64,000 nucleotides of DNA, taken from positions 62,001-126,000 of the forward strand of contig MGPQ01000012.1 of assembly GCA_001797465.1 (NCBI GenBank). The letters are read 5' to 3'. The translations under genes and the position numbers were made by a program. Under the pieces are notes generated by a model. The model did no database searches. It worked only from the letters and a program-made list of their open reading frames with translations, and had not been told where the DNA came from. This stretch comes from Deltaproteobacteria bacterium GWB2_55_19. GTDB lineage: Bacteria; Desulfobacterota; GWC2-55-46. Positions 1-8,044 of the stretch are shown in pieces. The number at the start of each line of letters is the position of its first letter. Position 1 is the first letter of the stretch.

Positions 1-906
1 AGCGGCAATCTCGGCAAGCTCGTCTTTGGTAGCGGCGTTCCTTGAGAGGATGAATTCCCTCATTACCTTTACAGGGCACCTCTCCATCCAGTAGAGGAGC
101 TCTTCCTTAGGCCTGCATCCCTTCTCGTAATCGGCGTCAGGCCCGACGTGCCCCTTCCACCTGTATGTCTTGGCCTCTATGAGGGACGGGCCGCCGCCCT
201 TCCTGGCGCGGTTGATGGAATCCTCTGCGGCCTTGTAGACCTCGATCGCGTCGTTGCCGTCTATGCAGACGCCGTGCGAGTCGAAGGCGGAGGCGGCGTC
301 CGATATCCTGCAGGCGGACTGCCTCGCCGACTGGTGGGAGTTTGTCGCGTAGAAGTTGTTTTCGCAGAAGAAGACGACAGGGAGCTTCTTTAAAGAAGCG
401 AAGTTGAAGGACTCGTAGAGCGCGCCTTCGTCATACGCCCCGTCCCCGAAGAAGATGACCGTTACGCGGTCTTCTTTCCTGATGGATGAGGCGAGCGCCG
501 CGCCGACCCCCATGGGTATGCCGCCCGCGACTATCGCGGAGGTCCCGAGTATCCCGTTCTCGACGTCTATTATGTGCATCGAGCCGCCCTTGCCCCTGGA
601 GCATCCCGTTACCTTGCCGTAGAACTCGGCCATGAGCGGCCTCATCGCGCTCCCCTTGGCGAGCGCGTGTCCGTGCCCCCTGTGGTTCGAGAAGACGTAG
701 TCGTCTTTTCGAAGATTAAGGCAGACCCCCGTCGCTATCGCCTCCTGGCCTATGCAGAGGTGGACCGGGCACTTCATTTCCTGCTCCGGGTAGAGGTCGA
801 CGATCCTTTCCTCGAACATGCGTATGCGGAGCATCATCGCATACATGTCGATGAGCGTCTTCCGTGTCAATGTCGGGAGTCCGTATTTAAGGATATCTTC
901 TTTCAT
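1..906 (-). CDS. TPP-dependent dehydrogenase E1 component, alpha subunit (PDH/acetoin dehydrogenase-like), 3' end cut by window
   Basis: Reading the minus strand from the ATG at 906 gives 302 codons without a stop to the window edge; about 20-30 C-terminal residues should be missing. The protein shows the E1-alpha landmarks: an N-terminal MYAMMLRIRMFEER-type helix, the FSNHRGHGH segment, the TPP-binding GDGAYDEGA...ENN signature and the phosphorylation-loop-like YRWKGHVGPDADY segment. The family decarboxylates 2-oxo acids or acetoin with an E1-beta partner; no beta, E2 or E3 gene is visible because the operon continues off the left edge. It starts 16 bp after the stop of a radical SAM gene, so the two are probably co-transcribed. 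That pairing is unusual for a housekeeping PDH and hints at a dedicated biosynthetic cluster. The substrate cannot be read from the sequence. Confidence 0.88.
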   Translation of the reverse strand, partial: MKEDILKYGLPTLTRKTLIDMYAMMLRIRMFEERIVDLYPEQEMKCPVHLCIGQEAIATGVCLNLRKDDYVFSNHRGHGHALAKGSAMRPLMAEFYGKVTGCSRGKGGSMHIIDVENGILGTSAIVAGGIPMGVGAALASSIRKEDRVTVIFFGDGAYDEGALYESFNFASLKKLPVVFFCENNFYATNSHQSARQSACRISDAASAFDSHGVCIDGNDAIEVYKAAEDSINRARKGGGPSLIEAKTYRWKGHVGPDADYEKGCRPKEELLYWMERCPVKVMREFILSRNAATKDELAEIAA

Positions 907-922
907 GGGGCTAAGGGCGTCC

Positions 923-1990
923 TCAGATGAAGTTGACGTGGAGGGAGGGGTTCTTGAGCTCCCAGAGGTAGCGGTTCACCTCGTCCATCCTGCAGTTCCT
1001 CCTGCACTCGGCTGTGTCGAGCTCTCTGGAGGCGAATTCCATCACTTTTTTTCTCTTCTCGCTCTTCCATATCGCCTCAAAACCCTCCTCGTTGATGTTC
1101 CCGAGGAGGAAGCGGTCGTCTCCTAAAAACGCGCTACACGCCCATACCCCGCCCCCGGCGTCTATATATGCCCAGAATGGGAGCGCCATGCAGTGCGAAT
1201 AGCTCCTGCCCTTTTCTTCGAGCTTCCTCATGGCGTTAGACCTGAATATGACATTAAAGCGCTTATCAGATATTTTTTTGAGCTCATCGTTCAAATGCAT
1301 GTAGTCCGCGTAGCTGAAATCCTCGTACTGGTGAGTCTTGGACTTCAAGTGCTGTGAGTAGGATTTTATCACGAGGTAGTCGGCGCCTATCTCCTTAGCT
1401 TTTTTTGCAAGCAGGACCGCTTCGTTCGCGTTCTCCGGCAGGAGTATCATCTGCATCCCGACGGTCGAGGTGAGGTGATTTTCGTCCCTGAACCTCGCCG
1501 CCTTCGAGATGTTCCCGATTACCTTATCGAAGTCCTCTTCCTTTGTCCTGTGGACTTTCGCATAGGTCTCCTTTGTGGCCCCGTTTATGGAGACCTTGAT
1601 CCATGTGATGGAGGCGAGCGTTGCCTCCATCAGTTTTTGCGTAAAAAGCACGCCGTTCGAGGTGATGGCGACGTCTATGCCTGAGGCTTTTGTGTGGTTT
1701 ATTATCCCGTCGATATCCTTATGGAGGAAGGGCTCGCCTTCGCCGGCGTACATGATCGACTTTACGCCCAAACGCCCCATTTCGGTCAGGCGGTCTTTGA
1801 GGATAGCGGCGTCCAGGTGCCTCGGGTTGTATTCCATGTAATCGAGGGCGCAGTAGGTGCACCTGTGGTTGCACGCGCCGATCGGAGAAACCTCCATATA
1901 TATCGGATAGATATCGGCGCCCTTGAGCCAACTTGCGACCCTGTCGACATGAAATATCAGTTTATGGCTGTCTATCCGGTATTCGTCCAT
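923..1990 (-). CDS. Radical SAM protein with C-terminal cysteine-rich (SPASM-like) region
   Basis: The radical SAM motif CNHRCTYC lies near the N-terminus, followed by a GEGEP motif and TIM-barrel-like strands. The C-terminus carries further cysteines (CMALPFW, WACSAF, AECRRNC), consistent with an auxiliary Fe-S cluster. I chose the ATG at 1990 (MDEYRIDSHK), because the family-like sequence begins there; an in-frame ATG at 2044 would add 18 residues and has a weak AAGG ribosome site. The enzyme should cleave SAM to a 5'-deoxyadenosyl radical, but the substrate is unknown. Its downstream partner is the E1-alpha-like gene, 16 bp away. The pair resembles small-molecule or surface-glycan modification loci more than peptide maturation loci (inference). 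Confidence 0.85.
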   Translation of the reverse strand: MDEYRIDSHKLIFHVDRVASWLKGADIYPIYMEVSPIGACNHRCTYCALDYMEYNPRHLDAAILKDRLTEMGRLGVKSIMYAGEGEPFLHKDIDGIINHTKASGIDVAITSNGVLFTQKLMEATLASITWIKVSINGATKETYAKVHRTKEEDFDKVIGNISKAARFRDENHLTSTVGMQMILLPENANEAVLLAKKAKEIGADYLVIKSYSQHLKSKTHQYEDFSYADYMHLNDELKKISDKRFNVIFRSNAMRKLEEKGRSYSHCMALPFWAYIDAGGGVWACSAFLGDDRFLLGNINEEGFEAIWKSEKRKKVMEFASRELDTAECRRNCRMDEVNRYLWELKNPSLHVNFI

Positions 1991-2044
1991 GGAGTGGATA
2001 TACTCTCCCTTAGCTGGTATAAAGCCCATTAAAAAAGATAACAT

Positions 2045-2057
2045 AGGTATGATACCT
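2045..2057. promoter_or_regulatory. Short perfect palindrome in the divergent promoter region
   Basis: AGGTAT-G-ATACCT is a perfect inverted repeat immediately upstream of the long form of the radical SAM ORF. It is a possible operator for the minus-strand operon; size and position are the only evidence. Confidence 0.3.
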
Positions 2058-2145
2058 TAACAATATCAAAATTTTTCTTAAAATCTCATTAAAAGTTATT
2101 AAATGATAAGGGTTTTTAGAGCCGGTAGAAGGGACATCATTGGCG

Positions 2146-2154
2146 TGATATAAT
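2146..2154 (+). promoter_or_regulatory. Candidate extended -10 promoter of copA
   Basis: TGATATAAT matches an extended -10 element (TGnTATAAT) about 30 bp before the copA start. No convincing -35 element lies 17 bp upstream, as expected for extended -10 promoters or for activator-dependent copper promoters. Confidence 0.45.
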
Positions 2155-2184
2155 GGGGTTTGACATGGATGAAAAGGAGAGGTA

Positions 2185-4863
2185 ATGGCGATAGACCCGG
2201 TATGCGGGATGGACGTAGACCCTGAAAAGGCAAAAGGCGAGAGCCTGTATAACGGCGAAAAGGTGTACTTCTGCGCCCTTCGGTGCAAGGAGAGGTTCGA
2301 CGCGGAACCTGAAAAATACCTCGTCGGCAGGGCCGCGTTTGAAAAACTTCCGCCTGTAAACGCGCGTCCTTTAAAAGAAGACAGCCATTCCCCCAGAAAC
2401 ATCAAGAGGGTATCCCTCCCGATCACAGGCATGTCCTGCGCCTCGTGCGCAACGAAGATAGAGAAGGGGCTTACCGGATTATCCGGCATAGTAGAGGCCT
2501 CGGTCAACTTCGCGGTAGAGAAGATCAATATCTCCTATAACCCGGATGACGTACATGTCTCGGACTTTGTAAAGACCATAAAGGAGCTCGGCTATGGCGC
2601 TGGCGTGGCGTCCGTCTCTATCCCGGTAAAGGGGATGTCCTGCGCCTCGTGCGTCGAAAAAGTCACAAAGGCCTTGAATGCCGTCGATGGTGTGGTAAGC
2701 GCCTCGGTTAACTTTGCGACTGAAAAGGCGACGGTAAATTTCCTCCCTACCGTAACAGGCGTCGACGCGCTCATAAAGACGATAAACGCGGCGGGTTACA
2801 AGGGGCTCGTACCGTCCGACGAGGAAGACCTCCTCGCGAGAGACGAGAGGGAGAAGAAGGAGGAGGAGGAGAGGCTCCATTTTAGATTCATCGTCGCCGC
2901 GATAGTCGCTGTACCGGTGATGATAGGGTCTTTCGCGGCGATGATCCCCTGGGTGCCGTCTTTTTTAGGGAACAACTACCTGCTTTTCCTCCTCGCCACT
3001 CCCGTCCAGTTCTGGGCAGGATGGCGTTTTTACAGGGGGGCGTTCATAGCCGCGCGACACTTTACGACGGACATGAACACGCTCATCGCCGTCGGCACGT
3101 CTTCGGCTTACTTATATAGCGCGGCAATGACTTTCTTTCCGAATTTCTTCGAGGCGCGCTCTCTCTCAACCGGCGTCTACTTTGATACCGCGACGGCCAT
3201 TATCGCGCTCATACTCCTCGGCAGGCTCCTTGAGATGAGGGCAAAGGCGCAGACCTCGGAGGCGATAAAGAAGCTCATAGGCCTCTCTCCCAAGACGGCA
3301 AGGGTTGTGCGCGGCGGCAGAGAACTCGACATCCCGGCTTCCGACGTCGTCGAGGGGGAGATCGTCATCGTGAGGCCCGGCGAGAAGGTCCCTGTGGACG
3401 GAAAGGTCTTCGATGGGTTCTCGTCAATTGATGAATCGATGATAAGCGGAGAGTCGCTCCCGGTTGACAAAAAGCCGGGCGACATTGTAATAGGCGCGAC
3501 GATCAACAAGACGGGCACTTTCAGATACAGGGCCACGAAGGTGGGGAGGGATTCTACCCTTTCTCAGATAATAAGGCTCGTCGAAGATGCCCAGTCCTCG
3601 AAGCCGCCGATAGCGAGGCTCGTTGACGTGATAGCGAGCTGGTTCGTCCCTGTTGTCATAGCGATAGCCTCTCTTACATTCATCATCTGGCTCATATTCG
3701 GCCCCCCGCCCGCATTCACCTACGCGCTCCTTAACTTCATAGCGGTACTCATCATCGCGTGCCCGTGCGCAATGGGGCTTGCGACCCCGACTTCCATCAT
3801 GGTCGGGACCGGCAAGGGCGCGGAGAACGGGATACTCATAAGGGGAGGGGAGTCGCTTGAGACGGCGCACAAGTTGAACGCAATAGTGTTTGACAAGACC
3901 GGGACGCTCACCAGGGGCGAGCCCGCGATTACGGATATCGTGGTTGCGCACGATGTCACGATAACGTCAAAGGGGCTCTCAATGGAAGAGGGCGTCCTTT
4001 TTTATGCGGCTTCCGCCGAAAAGGGCTCCGAGCACCCGATAGGAGAGGCGATAGTCAAAAAGGCGTCGGCAAAGGGGATAGCGCTTTCAAACCCCATAGG
4101 CTTTAACGCCCTTCCCGGCCACGGGCTTATCGCGGAGGTAGACGGGAGGGAAGTCGTACTCGGCAATTTGAAGATGATGGCAGACAAAAATATCTCAACA
4201 GACGGCCTTATAAAAGACGTGGAGAGGCTGTCTGACGAGGGAAAGACCCCGATCTTCCTTGCCGTGGACAATATTGCTGTCGGCGTCATCGCAGTAGCCG
4301 ACACACTGAAGGAGAACTCTAAGGAGGCGGTCTCTGCCCTTAAAAAGATGGGTCTCACGGTCGCCATCATTACAGGCGACAACCGGAGGACGGCGACCGC
4401 CATCGGGAAGGAGCTCGGCGTCGACAGAATACTCTCGGAGGTCCTGCCAGAGGACAAGGCCAGGGAGGTAAAGAAGCTCCAGGACGAGGGGAAAAAGGTG
4501 GCGATGGTAGGCGACGGCATAAACGACGCGCCCGCGCTCGCGCAGGCCGACGTCGGCATAGCCATAGGCACCGGGACGGACGTCGCGATGGAGGCATCCG
4601 ACATAACCTTGATAGGCGGGGACTTAAGGGCCATCGTCACCGCCATCGCACTCAGCAGGGCGACTATAAGGAACGTCAGGCAGAACCTCTTCTGGGCGTT
4701 CTTCTATAACGTCCTCCTCATACCGGTTGCCGCAGGGGCCCTCTATCCGTTCACAGGGATGCTCCTCGACCCGATGTTCGCGGCGGCGGCGATGGGGCTA
4801 TCGTCCGTTAGTGTTGTTACGAACGCGCTCAGGCTTAAGAGGTTCAGACCCGCCTTGACCTGA
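2185..4863 (+). CDS. copA: Cu+-exporting P1B-type ATPase with N-terminal YHS and two HMA domains
   Basis: 892 aa. Order: YHS metal-binding domain (1-47; Cys7, Cys30, Cys34), HMA1 (GMSCASC, Cys85/88), HMA2 (GMSCASC, Cys153/156), then the P1B core with eight predicted membrane helices. The core has the CPC transport motif at 526-528, DKTGT with phospho-acceptor Asp570, SEHP, GDN and GDGINDAP. The YN in TM7 and MGLSS in TM8 are the copper(I) selectivity residues of the P1B-1 class. ATG follows a good AGGAGAGG site. The YHS domain fused ahead of HMA domains is less common than HMA-only CopA. Role: ATP-driven export of Cu+ from the cytoplasm, either for detoxification or for cuproprotein supply. 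A monohaem cytochrome gene follows after 41 bp. Confidence 0.96.
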   Translation: MAIDPVCGMDVDPEKAKGESLYNGEKVYFCALRCKERFDAEPEKYLVGRAAFEKLPPVNARPLKEDSHSPRNIKRVSLPITGMSCASCATKIEKGLTGLSGIVEASVNFAVEKINISYNPDDVHVSDFVKTIKELGYGAGVASVSIPVKGMSCASCVEKVTKALNAVDGVVSASVNFATEKATVNFLPTVTGVDALIKTINAAGYKGLVPSDEEDLLARDEREKKEEEERLHFRFIVAAIVAVPVMIGSFAAMIPWVPSFLGNNYLLFLLATPVQFWAGWRFYRGAFIAARHFTTDMNTLIAVGTSSAYLYSAAMTFFPNFFEARSLSTGVYFDTATAIIALILLGRLLEMRAKAQTSEAIKKLIGLSPKTARVVRGGRELDIPASDVVEGEIVIVRPGEKVPVDGKVFDGFSSIDESMISGESLPVDKKPGDIVIGATINKTGTFRYRATKVGRDSTLSQIIRLVEDAQSSKPPIARLVDVIASWFVPVVIAIASLTFIIWLIFGPPPAFTYALLNFIAVLIIACPCAMGLATPTSIMVGTGKGAENGILIRGGESLETAHKLNAIVFDKTGTLTRGEPAITDIVVAHDVTITSKGLSMEEGVLFYAASAEKGSEHPIGEAIVKKASAKGIALSNPIGFNALPGHGLIAEVDGREVVLGNLKMMADKNISTDGLIKDVERLSDEGKTPIFLAVDNIAVGVIAVADTLKENSKEAVSALKKMGLTVAIITGDNRRTATAIGKELGVDRILSEVLPEDKAREVKKLQDEGKKVAMVGDGINDAPALAQADVGIAIGTGTDVAMEASDITLIGGDLRAIVTAIALSRATIRNVRQNLFWAFFYNVLLIPVAAGALYPFTGMLLDPMFAAAAMGLSSVSVVTNALRLKRFRPALT

Positions 4864-4904
4864 CAGGTGCCCCGTGATAAAGGAGAGGCAGGAGGCTTGA
4901 GACT

Positions 4905-5264
4905 ATGAAAAAAATATCCTTTGCCGTGTTGCTCTGTCTTGCCGTTTCATCCATAGCCTTTGCCGCTCAATCGTTTGCCGAAGACCCGGCATTTAAAAAA
5001 GGCGAAGAGGCGTTCAACAAAAACTGCGTAAAGTGCCACGGAGAGAAGGCCTCCGGGACCGATAAAGGCCCGCCGCTCATTCATAAATTTTACCACCCGA
5101 ACCACCACTCGGACATAAGCTTCCGCTGGGCCGTGGAAAGGGGCGTGCGCTCACACCACTGGGGGTTCGGCGACATGCCGAAGATAGAGGGCGTCGGCAA
5201 GGAAGACACCGAGAACATCATTATCTACGTCCGCACGCTCCAGAAAGAGGCGGGTATATTTTAA
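4905..5264 (+). CDS. Small monohaem c-type cytochrome, exported
   Basis: 119 aa with a Sec signal peptide (KK, hydrophobic stretch, AFA-A around residue 20) and one haem site CVKCH (Cys41, Cys44, His45). A methionine in GDMPK near residue 88 is a plausible sixth ligand. This is the size and plan of a class I periplasmic cytochrome used as a soluble electron carrier. It lies between copA and a GrdB-like gene whose ATG overlaps its stop codon by one base (TAATG), so the three are likely one transcript. The partner oxidoreductase is not identifiable from the window. Confidence 0.93.
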   Translation: MKKISFAVLLCLAVSSIAFAAQSFAEDPAFKKGEEAFNKNCVKCHGEKASGTDKGPPLIHKFYHPNHHSDISFRWAVERGVRSHHWGFGDMPKIEGVGKEDTENIIIYVRTLQKEAGIF

Positions 5265-6067
5265 TGGGACGGTTCAAAAACAAGGTCCTCGCAAAGCTCT
5301 TGACGCGCTTTCCTGTTCTTCTCGACAGGTTCATCGAGAAGACCGCGTCTGTCGAAGTCTCCGGCATACCCTGGACGCCTGTAAAAAAGCCGTTGGAGGA
5401 CTCCGTTGTCGCGCTCATAACGACAGCCGGGGTCCATCTTAAATCCCAAAACCCATTTGACATGCTGGACAAGGCAGGCGACCCTTCGTACAGGGAAATA
5501 CCGTCAGCGACTCCGCTCTCCGAGTACATGATCACGCACGACTACTACGACCACACGGACGCGGACTCTGACTTGAACATCGTCTTCCCGATAGAGAGGC
5601 TCCGGGAGATGGATGAGAGCGGAGAGATAAAGGGGCTCGCAAAAAATAATTACAGTTTCATGGGGCATATAGACGGCAGACACATCGCTACACTCATGGA
5701 GAAGACCGCGCCAGAGGTGGCTGATTTGCTTAAACGCGAAGGCATCGATGTCGCGCTCCTCACACCCGGGGGAGGTCTCTGCAATCGGTCCGTGGGACTG
5801 ATACAGAGGGAGATAGAAAAGGCGGGGATACCGACGATTTCCGTATCCATCGTGAGAAAGTTCACCGAGGACGTGAAGGCCCCGCGCGCGGTCTTCGTAA
5901 AGTGGCCGATGGGGCACCCTTTGGGGGAGCCTGGTGTCGTCGAGACGCAGAGGGCGGTCTTATCCGCCGCTTTCAGGGCATTAAGGGAGATAAAGGCGCC
6001 GGGGACTATAATAGACCTGCCGTTCCGGTGGAAGAGGAGGGAGGACCTCAAGAAGGAGGCGTTTTGA
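5264..6067 (+). CDS. GrdB-like protein (glycine/sarcosine/betaine reductase component B family) without selenocysteine
   Basis: 267 aa, cytoplasmic. The segment LTPGGGLCNRSVGLIQREIE (from residue 166) aligns by eye with the selenocysteine site of GrdB (consensus as I recall it: TSTUGTCTRC). The selenocysteine is replaced by Gly and only Cys173 remains; there is no in-frame TGA. It is shorter than true GrdB (about 430 aa), so a full glycine or betaine reductase reaction is unlikely. Non-Sec homologues of this kind occur in deltaproteobacteria with unknown function (recollection). Translational coupling to the cytochrome gene suggests co-expression with respiratory or redox functions. I give no substrate. 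Confidence 0.75.
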   Translation: MGRFKNKVLAKLLTRFPVLLDRFIEKTASVEVSGIPWTPVKKPLEDSVVALITTAGVHLKSQNPFDMLDKAGDPSYREIPSATPLSEYMITHDYYDHTDADSDLNIVFPIERLREMDESGEIKGLAKNNYSFMGHIDGRHIATLMEKTAPEVADLLKREGIDVALLTPGGGLCNRSVGLIQREIEKAGIPTISVSIVRKFTEDVKAPRAVFVKWPMGHPLGEPGVVETQRAVLSAAFRALREIKAPGTIIDLPFRWKRREDLKKEAF

Positions 6068-6111
6068 GGTTTTTAGTCGCCTTCTTTTCAAAAGAGGGGT
6101 GATTCCGCATT

Positions 6112-6704
6112 GCGGGTTCAAGTCTGCAACCTGAACCCTTTGATTCGTGACCTGATATGAGTCTGTATTGGGCTATCTCAATTTTTTGCCCAAAGTCCTT
6201 TTTCGTGGTCCGCGCGCTTTTGGCGCATGGGCTCTTAACGCTTTCTTCCTTCCCCTCCCACGGCTCTCAGGTCTCGGCTGTTTGCGCGCCGAGCGCAAGC
6301 GGTCTAATCCGCCCCGGCGCGCTCGCCTCTGCTTTCCTTAGGCGTTCTCCGCCATGCGCCTGTGTGTTTGTAAAGACACAACGAAAAGACAAAATTTTTC
6401 GCGGGTTCAGGTTGCAAACCTGAACCCGCGATAGAGATATCACGCAACGGTATTGTTTTGTATCTAAAAAACCCCGGCGGCATGGTGAGCGTAGCATAAG
6501 GGAGGAGGGTGTGAGCGAGGCGAGGGAGGTTAGACGCGAAGCGCTCAGGGGTCGAGCGAACGGGGCAGGGGAGGCGGTAAGCAAGCGAAGCCATGCCGCG
6601 AAAGCGCGGGACGCGCAAAAAGGCTTTGGGCAGAAGGTTCGAACAGCCCATAAAAGCGTATGTTCGAATTACGAATTAATGGGTTCAGGTTTGTAACCTG
6701 AACC
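6112..6704. repeat. Composite structured repeat A (two divergent units between GGTTCAGG palindromes)
   Basis: This fills most of the 710 bp gene-free stretch between the GrdB-like and cytochrome genes. It is bounded by palindromes of the form GGTTCAGGTT-n3-AACCTGAACC (6112-6138 degraded, 6682-6704 intact). It contains one unit on the minus strand (stem GGCGCATGG 6222-6230 with 6352-6360) and one on the plus strand (GCGGCATGG 6477-6485 with 6591-6599). A third palindrome with perfect 14-bp arms and a GCA loop (6400-6430) sits between the units and is absent from copy B. The same boundaries and units recur at 15451-16103, and one unit recurs at 40555-40735. ORFs inside are not conserved in frame, so it looks non-coding. 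Confidence 0.85.
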
Positions 6705-6741
6705 GCATGAGATTATGAAAACTATTTATAATCCCACTCTG

Positions 6742-6762
6742 TCCCCCTTTATGAAAGGGGGA
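6742..6762. terminator. Hairpin downstream of the six-haem cytochrome gene
   Basis: TCCCCCTTT-ATG-AAAGGGGGA forms a perfect 9-bp stem 16 bp beyond the stop codon of the minus-strand cytochrome gene. No long U-tract follows in that direction, so it may be a weak terminator or a small intergenic palindrome. Confidence 0.4.
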
Positions 6763-6777
6763 TGAAAAGCGCCCCCC

Positions 6778-7920
6778 CTACTGCTGCTTCCTTATTATCG
6801 CGCCACCGGCGCCCTCGTTCATCGCCTTTGTGTGGCACCTGTTGCAGTCCGCGAACTTGAACGAGACCTTGCCGTGGCAGTAGCCGCAGAAGTTCCCGTT
6901 TGACATTTCAGTCATGGAGACGGGGTTTGCCCCGAGAGCTTCCTTGAATATGGACGGGTGGCAGACCGCGCATTTTATCTGCGAGGAGTGCGTCTTGTGG
7001 TCGAAGACGACCTTCTTTATGTAGACCATCGGCGGCTCGAAGAGTATGGTGTTATCCCTTATCTCGTCTTTTTGAGCGGCCTTGACAGCCGATTTTAATG
7101 GTGAAAACGCCTTCTTCTCCCTCATTAGCGTCCAGTCGATGTTCCCGAACCTGTCAAGGGGTATAGTCTTATTCGGGAGCGCCTCGGGGTTGAAGACCGA
7201 CCCGAGCCTGTCGGCGGCCTCTTTTACAGCCTTTATATCGACCTTTTTTATGTCCACGAGCTTTTCCGCCTCCGGGAGCCCGGCAGAGTGGCACCGCTTG
7301 CAGTTTTCCTTTGAGCTGAAAGCGGTCTTGCCGTTGTGGCACGCGCCGCAGACCTTGCCCTCGTCTATCCTTGCGTGCGTTATGGAGTTGGTCCCGCGCC
7401 TCATCTGGACTATATCCTGATGGCAGGCCTTGCACTCGTAGAAGAGCCGGTGGTACCAGTGGGGATAGACGACCGGCGCGAGCCCCTTAGCCTCCATCTC
7501 CATGGTCTTTTCCCTCATGACGAAGTTCCCGAGGGTCTTTTCAAACCTGTCCCACTTGGTGAGCTCGGCTACACGGGCCTCTTCTTTTTTTATCTCCGCC
7601 CTGATTATGGACTCGACCTCGTTTGCGAGCGCGTCGATGTTGTGCCAGTGCTTGTACATCGAGGCCATGGCGCTGGCGAGGTCGAGCAGTTCCATCCTCT
7701 CGGCGTAGCCCTTCTCGGGGGAGAGCGCCTCTTTCATTATCCCCTTTATCTCATCGGGCATTATCGCCTTATTGGTGCGCACCAGAAACCCGAGCGCGTC
7801 GAACCTGTTGGCCCGGTAGCTCTCCTCGAACTGCTTCCTGAAGTTCGAGGCCGCCCCGGCGGTAGTTGATAAAAACAAGATAGAGAGTACGAGTAATATG
7901 GCGGACCCGGTCTTTTTCAT
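6778..7920 (-). CDS. Six-haem periplasmic cytochrome c (c3/c7-like)
   Basis: 380 aa with a signal peptide (MKKTGSAILLVLSILFLS..AGAA). There are six CXXCH sites: C163-H167, C191-H195, C207-H211, C317-H321, C345-H349 and C359-H363. They fall into two groups of three separated by about 105 residues. Each group is preceded by a His-rich strand (HWYH near 154; DHKTHSS near 308), so it looks like two triheme c7-type modules joined by a linker. Residues 25-150 are helical and haem-free. Such proteins carry low-potential electrons in the periplasm. The gene is divergent from an HtrA-type protease gene and stands alone on its strand. Confidence 0.92.
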   Translation of the reverse strand: MKKTGSAILLVLSILFLSTTAGAASNFRKQFEESYRANRFDALGFLVRTNKAIMPDEIKGIMKEALSPEKGYAERMELLDLASAMASMYKHWHNIDALANEVESIIRAEIKKEEARVAELTKWDRFEKTLGNFVMREKTMEMEAKGLAPVVYPHWYHRLFYECKACHQDIVQMRRGTNSITHARIDEGKVCGACHNGKTAFSSKENCKRCHSAGLPEAEKLVDIKKVDIKAVKEAADRLGSVFNPEALPNKTIPLDRFGNIDWTLMREKKAFSPLKSAVKAAQKDEIRDNTILFEPPMVYIKKVVFDHKTHSSQIKCAVCHPSIFKEALGANPVSMTEMSNGNFCGYCHGKVSFKFADCNRCHTKAMNEGAGGAIIRKQQ

Positions 7921-8044
7921 CTTAAACCCCTTAGAAAAGTTTAAACCTCAAAAGTATACCAGTTTTCATCTTCTTCTTAAACCCAATTTCGTTGGACCTT
8001 TGCCGCTTATGGACTTCCTCTCTGGTTTATTGTATAAATGGGAG

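Noticed and set aside
5264-6067. Possible selenoprotein at the GrdB-like gene
   Set aside because: There is no in-frame TGA; the Sec position reads Gly, so no SECIS-dependent readthrough is needed.
6511-6696. Plus-strand ORF rich in Arg/Lys within repeat A, with similar ones at 15625-15816 and 40573-40887
   Set aside because: The reading frame is not kept between copies and stops fall at different places; the conservation is in stem pairing, so the sequence is non-coding.
7921-8044. c-di-GMP (GEMM) riboswitch ahead of the six-haem cytochrome, as found in some deltaproteobacteria
   Set aside because: The leader is AT-rich and shows none of the conserved GEMM segments.
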